DNA of 64,000 nucleotides from Corallincola holothuriorum (lineage in GTDB: Bacteria > Pseudomonadota > Gammaproteobacteria > Enterobacterales > Neiellaceae). The DNA is taken from assembly GCF_003336225.1 (NCBI RefSeq), contig NZ_QPID01000002.1, forward strand, positions 310,001 to 374,000, written 5' to 3'. The translations under genes and the position numbers were made by a program. Positions within the stretch are counted from its first letter, which is position 1; every line of letters begins with the position of its first letter. The notes under the pieces are model-generated. The model ran no database searches, was not told the DNA's origin, and saw only the letters and a program-made list of their open reading frames with translations. Positions 60,015 through 64,000 of this stretch are shown piece by piece.

Positions 60015-61907
60015 TCAGTTACTGCTGGGGCTGACCTTTACCTGGTTTCTGCCTGCATTTTTGGCGAAGTAGAGCGCTTCGTCTGCGGCATTGATGATGC
60101 TCTGTAACGCGTAACGTTGTTTGTCTAACGTGCACACCCCTAAACTGACGGTAACGCGTACCGACTGATTTTCGATCTCTAGCTTAGTGCTAGCGATCAT
60201 TACGCGTAGTCGTTCGGCCACTTCCTGTGCCTGAAGCTCTTGCGTATTCGGCAGTACAACGAGGAACTCTTCGCCACCGATACGGCCAACAATATCCCCT
60301 GGCCGCAGGGAATTCGCCGTAAGGCGGGCAATTTGCTGAATGGCTAAGTCACCGACGTTGTGCCCATAGTTGTCATTGATCTGCTTAAAGTGATCGATAT
60401 CGAAGATAATGATCGACAGTGGATCTTTGTTGTGGGCCGCGCGCTCAATCAGTCGTTGTGCATGTTCAAATATACGTCGACGATTGGCGATACCGGTGAG
60501 GAAGTCTGTCTCTGCACGGTGTTGCAATACCTTCCGCGAGCGCGCCAGAAAGATGATGATTGCGGCTAACGCCACCATAAAGAGCACGAAGATGGCGATA
60601 GTCAGATAAGCAATTTTTCGTTGGTCTTTTTCATTGAGTAACGCCAATTCATTAATTTCCACCTGCTTTAAAAGCAGCTGGTTTTCAAATTGGGTTAGCT
60701 TTTCATTATGGGTGAGGGCGGCTTTCAAAATGGCATTGTTGACGAAGTCTCGCTTCGCTTTGGTCTGTTTATCTGCAAGCTGCAGCATTGCCTCTAAGGT
60801 TACTTGTGGCACGTTCTGTTGCGCCGCGATAATTGCTTGGCAAAGTAAGCGTGAATCATTGAGTTCGTTGGCTGAAGATTGTAACAAGGTTAAACATTGT
60901 TCGGCGTAGCGATAGGCTTGTTGCCAGGCTTGATTGCGGAGATGAGCTTCGGCGAGCAAGGCATATGTGTGCTTTACAAAGAATTTTTCTGCGGTGTTTG
61001 CTTGCCTGTCTAGCGCTTTTGCCAAGTAGCCGGTAGCCAGTTCAAGCTCATGTTTGGCCAAAGCGCTGCGGCCGGCATTGTAATAGGCGAAAAACTCGAA
61101 ATCGGGGTGTTCGGGCGCGGACTTGGCTAGCTCAAACATCTCACCGACATGCTGCTTCGCCTGTTGCCATTTAGCTTGCTCAATGGCTGCACCGACCATA
61201 CCGTGGAGCATGCTCACCATGTCCACTTTGTCATCCACTGACTGCCACTGTTGGTAGGCTTTGCTGAAATGTTCGTAAGCCTGAGAATTGAGCCCATTAT
61301 TTTTATAAATCAGTGCGGTGGCGTTATAGATCATTGCAACGCGCGCAGAGGATAAGTTGGAGCGCTGTGCGATCGACAGTGCCTCCTGTAATAGCTTCAA
61401 TCCTTTGTCGAATTGCTGATCATCGTTGTTGCAGAAAGCAAGTTGAGTCAGTGCTTTCACCAGCAGTTCATCGTTATCTAATGCTCTGGCGAACTGTTCT
61501 GCGATCACTCTATCGGGGCAATATTTTTCGCGATCGTTAGTCTGTACGTAGCGGATATAGGAACGCTCCAACAAGCTATGTACGAGGTCGATTGATGCGC
61601 CTAGCGGCATCAGAATACCGATACTACGATCATAGTTTTGTTTAGCTATATCTAATTGACTGGTCTCAATTTGGTGATCCGCGTTTAACCGATAGAAGCG
61701 CGCTTGCTCAGTCACAGACCAGAGCGTTAAATCAGAGCGGTAGCGTGCGAGGATCTTTAAGGCTTGCTGGTGGTCGTCATTGTCTATTTCGGACAGTTGT
61801 TTCTCTAAAACCGGAAAAGAAGTCTGCGCAAACGCCAAGGACGGTAGTAAGAAGTAGACCGTAATAAGAAGGCGGGCGATTAAGTAATATCGGCTCGATT
61901 TCTGCAA
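60015..61907 (-). CDS. TPR-containing diguanylate cyclase
   Basis: 630 residues. Signal peptide (LPSLAFA-QTS), a long helical periplasmic sensor built of TPR-like repeats (about 30-410), one TM (about 425-447), a short coiled coil, and a GGDEF domain (about 465-625). The catalytic GGEEFLVVLP is intact and RPGD five residues before gives the RxxD inhibitory site, so it should make c-di-GMP from two GTP with product feedback. It lies 222 bases upstream of the tubulin-like gene on the same strand; co-transcription is possible but not evident. Confidence 0.92.
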   Translation of the reverse strand: MQKSSRYYLIARLLITVYFLLPSLAFAQTSFPVLEKQLSEIDNDDHQQALKILARYRSDLTLWSVTEQARFYRLNADHQIETSQLDIAKQNYDRSIGILMPLGASIDLVHSLLERSYIRYVQTNDREKYCPDRVIAEQFARALDNDELLVKALTQLAFCNNDDQQFDKGLKLLQEALSIAQRSNLSSARVAMIYNATALIYKNNGLNSQAYEHFSKAYQQWQSVDDKVDMVSMLHGMVGAAIEQAKWQQAKQHVGEMFELAKSAPEHPDFEFFAYYNAGRSALAKHELELATGYLAKALDRQANTAEKFFVKHTYALLAEAHLRNQAWQQAYRYAEQCLTLLQSSANELNDSRLLCQAIIAAQQNVPQVTLEAMLQLADKQTKAKRDFVNNAILKAALTHNEKLTQFENQLLLKQVEINELALLNEKDQRKIAYLTIAIFVLFMVALAAIIIFLARSRKVLQHRAETDFLTGIANRRRIFEHAQRLIERAAHNKDPLSIIIFDIDHFKQINDNYGHNVGDLAIQQIARLTANSLRPGDIVGRIGGEEFLVVLPNTQELQAQEVAERLRVMIASTKLEIENQSVRVTVSLGVCTLDKQRYALQSIINAADEALYFAKNAGRNQVKVSPSSN

Positions 61908-62008
61908 CGTACTACCTTACTGCTAATGGCTTAGAGGGGATCTTTCGGCTGCAGCTTAACAACTATTCAACCCCATCGCAGCGACTATCTTTATAAAAAA
62001 CGATGATC

Positions 62009-62383
62009 TTAGGATGCCGGTGTTGCTCTTCTGTCTCGAGTTTTCCGCCGTTCACCTGTGGTCAACGCATCGAACAGTGCTTGCTTAACACCGTATATAT
62101 CGCGTCTGTCATTGTGTCGATTACGTCGGTCTGAATGGTGCTTGTAACGGCATTGGCAAGTTGGCTGATCGCAGCCGGGCAGAGGAATGTGTGGTGCTTC
62201 GTGCGACAAATAGCGTTGATGTTGAAGTTTTTCTACGTGGCGGCAGCAAATGAGTCCCTGCTCTATGGATACGGCATGGTAGCGCTGATCGATAAGCTGA
62301 CCGTTACTATTTTGACCTTGACGATACCGCCAAAGCAAATAGGCAATACCTGCCAAGACTAGAAGCAAAAATCCCGTTGCCAT
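62009..62383 (-). CDS. Membrane-anchored Cys/His-rich protein, unknown function
   Basis: 124 residues. One N-terminal TM (about 3-18), then a soluble part with ICCRHVEKLQHQRYLSHEAP, LPGCDQPTCQCRYKHHSDRRNR and DRRD, and a basic tail. I recall similar small proteins in other gammaproteobacteria with CxxxxCxC-Y-HH-DRR, but no function is known. The Cys and His residues could bind metal. It lies 275 bases after the tolC terminator. Confidence 0.6.
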   Translation of the reverse strand: MATGFLLLVLAGIAYLLWRYRQGQNSNGQLIDQRYHAVSIEQGLICCRHVEKLQHQRYLSHEAPHIPLPGCDQPTCQCRYKHHSDRRNRHNDRRDIYGVKQALFDALTTGERRKTRDRRATPAS

Positions 62384-62606
62384 CGTTTTATTATCCCTTT
62401 GCTCGCTTTGCGAGATCCCTTTTTAAGTCACATGAATAAACTAGCGGCATTTTAATCAAAGAGATAGCGGCTGAAGGTGATCTTTGTCACATCTCACTAG
62501 CTGGTCTGACAAGTTAGTTTTTGCTGTATAACGATTTCATATTTGAGGAAATGGTGAGCATGTGTGTCATAGTCGCAATGGCTCGGCCTGTCGCGGTAGG
62601 TCTGTA

Positions 62607-62650
62607 TCTGACATAAAAAAAGCCGCTATTGCGGCTTTTTTTATGTCAGA
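62607..62650 (-). terminator. tolC terminator with 20-bp perfect stem
   Basis: Arms 62607-62626 and 62631-62650 are exact reverse complements (20 bp, loop TATT), containing AGCCGC/GCGGCT flanked by A/T runs of seven. The right arm starts 9 bases before the tolC stop side (62659), so it ends the tolC transcript on minus. Confidence 0.85.
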
Positions 62651-62658
62651 AAAAACTA

Positions 62659-63972
62659 TTACGCCGGTCGTTTCAGACCCTTATTAACATCTTTTAGATC
62701 TTGTTCTGTTAAGTTACCGGCGGCAAATTTCAGGCTCAGTACGCTGAGGACATAGGCGTAACGGGCACTGGAAAGCTGCGCTTTGGCATCATAAAGGTTT
62801 CTAGTGGCATCAAGTACATCGACAATGGTACGTGTGCCAACTTCAAAGCCTGCTTCCGTTGCTTGCAGGGCACTAACCCGCGAGACGACGGTTTGTTCGA
62901 ATGCGCGGATCGCACTGATGGAAGCGATAACGTCGTTATAGCTGCTGATGGTGACGCGATTGACTTCACGATAGGTTTCATTCATCTGCTCGCTAGTGGC
63001 AACATAAGCATACTGCGCTTGCTGTTCGCGAGAGGTGATGGCACCGCCGGTATAGATAGGCACTGATACCTGCAGCCCTATGGTTTGGTCATCATAGCTG
63101 TCAGGGCCGTTGTTTAAGTTGCTATCAATATTCGAGGTGTCATATTGAGCAAACAGCGACAGCGTGGGCATATGACCTGCCGCTGCCAAGTCGATGTTTT
63201 GCTTAGCAATATCGGTAGCTACGCGAGCAGAGGCCAGTGATAAGCTTTTGTCTTTCGCGATTGTTTGCCAGTTCTGCGCTGATTCAGGCTGCGGTTTCGC
63301 AGGTGAAAACAGGTCGGTATTGAGGATGTCGAGGTCTCGATGGCTGAGGCCGGTTAATACCCGAAGCCCTTCGTAACTGTTTTCCAACACGTTGACTTGG
63401 ACAATTTCATCGGCAGCAGAACGGTCATATTCTGCTTGTGCTTCATGGACGTCGGTAATGGCAGTCAAACCTACGGCAAAGCGCTGTTTGGTTTGCTCTA
63501 ATTGACGCTCAATGGCACGTTTTTCTGCTCTGATGAATTCAACATCGTCCATTGCCTGTAGTACTTCAAAATAGGCATCTGCCACGCGGAGTATTTGGCG
63601 CTGTAGTTCGAGGTTGTAATTAACATCGGCTTGGTGGGCTGACTTCTCTGCTAAATCCAGGCTGATCCAACTTTCCTGACGATAGATCTCTTGGGTCAGT
63701 CCGACGCTCGCGCTGGTGCCGTCACCTTCACGAAAGTTACGGTTACTGCTGGTATCGGTGTACTGACCAGTCACTGATATTTGCGGTAATAAGGTCGCTC
63801 GCGCTTCCTTTATCGCTTCAAATGCTTGCTGTCGCTGGGCGGCGGCTCGGAGAATGACAGGATCGGCTTCTAATGATTTTTCATAGATTTGCCAGATGTC
63901 ATCGGCGAAAGCAGAACTGGTTAAAGAACCTAGCACCAGTGTGACTGCAAGGGAAAGGGGCTTCTTGACCAT
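62659..63972 (-). CDS. tolC: Outer-membrane channel protein TolC
   Basis: 437 residues. Signal peptide (LTSSAFA-DDIW), then two structural repeats of outer-membrane efflux protein (about 25-215 and 230-420) with long coiled coils, e.g. AFEAIKEARATLLPQISVTGQY and the mirrored DLAAAGHMPTLSLFAQYD, and YTGGAITSREQQAQY at the aperture. Trimeric channel through outer membrane and periplasm, serving RND and ABC exporters and type I secretion. Single gene; the RND pump in this window lacks its own channel and may use it. Confidence 0.95.
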   Translation of the reverse strand: MVKKPLSLAVTLVLGSLTSSAFADDIWQIYEKSLEADPVILRAAAQRQQAFEAIKEARATLLPQISVTGQYTDTSSNRNFREGDGTSASVGLTQEIYRQESWISLDLAEKSAHQADVNYNLELQRQILRVADAYFEVLQAMDDVEFIRAEKRAIERQLEQTKQRFAVGLTAITDVHEAQAEYDRSAADEIVQVNVLENSYEGLRVLTGLSHRDLDILNTDLFSPAKPQPESAQNWQTIAKDKSLSLASARVATDIAKQNIDLAAAGHMPTLSLFAQYDTSNIDSNLNNGPDSYDDQTIGLQVSVPIYTGGAITSREQQAQYAYVATSEQMNETYREVNRVTISSYNDVIASISAIRAFEQTVVSRVSALQATEAGFEVGTRTIVDVLDATRNLYDAKAQLSSARYAYVLSVLSLKFAAGNLTEQDLKDVNKGLKRPA

Positions 63973-64000
63973 TGTTATCTATCTTCCTTTAAGTCTCTTT

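Noticed and set aside
62135-62362. Plus-strand frame opposite the Cys/His-rich membrane protein
   Set aside because: The minus frame has an N-terminal TM and a family-like Cys block; the plus frame looks like its complement.

Overview
The window is a chromosomal segment of a Gram-negative gammaproteobacterium, most likely a marine Alteromonadales-type organism. The backbone resembles the 68-69 minute region of the E. coli chromosome: tolC, hldE-glnE-ygiF, ygiM, cca, uppP, folK-folB, plsY, tsaD, rpsU, (yqeY), dnaG and rpoD all occur here, with an ExeA/ExeB secretion pair, putA and a Pit phosphate transporter interleaved. The lipid A and heptose/Kdo enzymes, TolC, an RND pump and OmpA-type proteins confirm a diderm envelope. 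Genus assignment is inference only.

Layout. 1-2.2 kb: small unrecognised exported or membrane proteins, one cut by the left edge. 2.3-8 kb: moeA and two exported amidohydrolase-fold proteins, three of whose... two of three amidohydrolase modules have lost the usual metal-binding HxH. 8.2-13.6 kb: an RND efflux operon divergent from a TetR-type regulator, with palindromic operator candidates between them. 13.6-18.6 kb: tas, then an OmpA-family protein, a LapG-type periplasmic protease and a LapD-type c-di-GMP receptor with degenerate GGDEF and EAL domains. 18.7-21.5 kb: rlmJ and small unknowns, including a solitary SLATT-like two-TM protein. 21.7-30.2 kb: tRNA-Ile(CAU) with a vestigial tandem copy, rpoD, dnaG, yqeY and rpsU on the minus strand; tsaD, folB-folK and uppP on plus; plsY on minus. 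30.3-51.8 kb: cca, exeAB, putA, ygiM, pit and its PhoU-like partner, ygiF, glnE, a PAS-GGDEF-EAL protein, lpxL, hldE-waaA.

51.8-55.6 kb is an AT-rich accessory scrapyard between waaA and an opine-dehydrogenase-like gene. It holds a broken Rhs C-terminus ending in a candidate metallopeptidase toxin, a translationally coupled small lipoprotein (candidate immunity protein), two proteins with GspG-like C-terminal motifs, an internally deleted copy of one of them, a probable group II intron 5' fragment and an IS200/RAYT-type transposase remnant.

57.6-59.8 kb carries the most striking gene: a 715-residue protein with the complete set of FtsZ/tubulin GTPase signatures (N-terminal G loop, T3 loop, GGGTGSG, the guanine-contact ND and helix H7 Asn, and acidic T7 residues), but with a disordered N-terminal extension and a large unrecognised C-terminal region. 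It is not the cell-division FtsZ. A TPR-GGDEF diguanylate cyclase, a small Cys-containing membrane protein and tolC finish the window. Three c-di-GMP-related proteins (LapD-like, PAS-GGDEF-EAL, TPR-GGDEF) occur in total.
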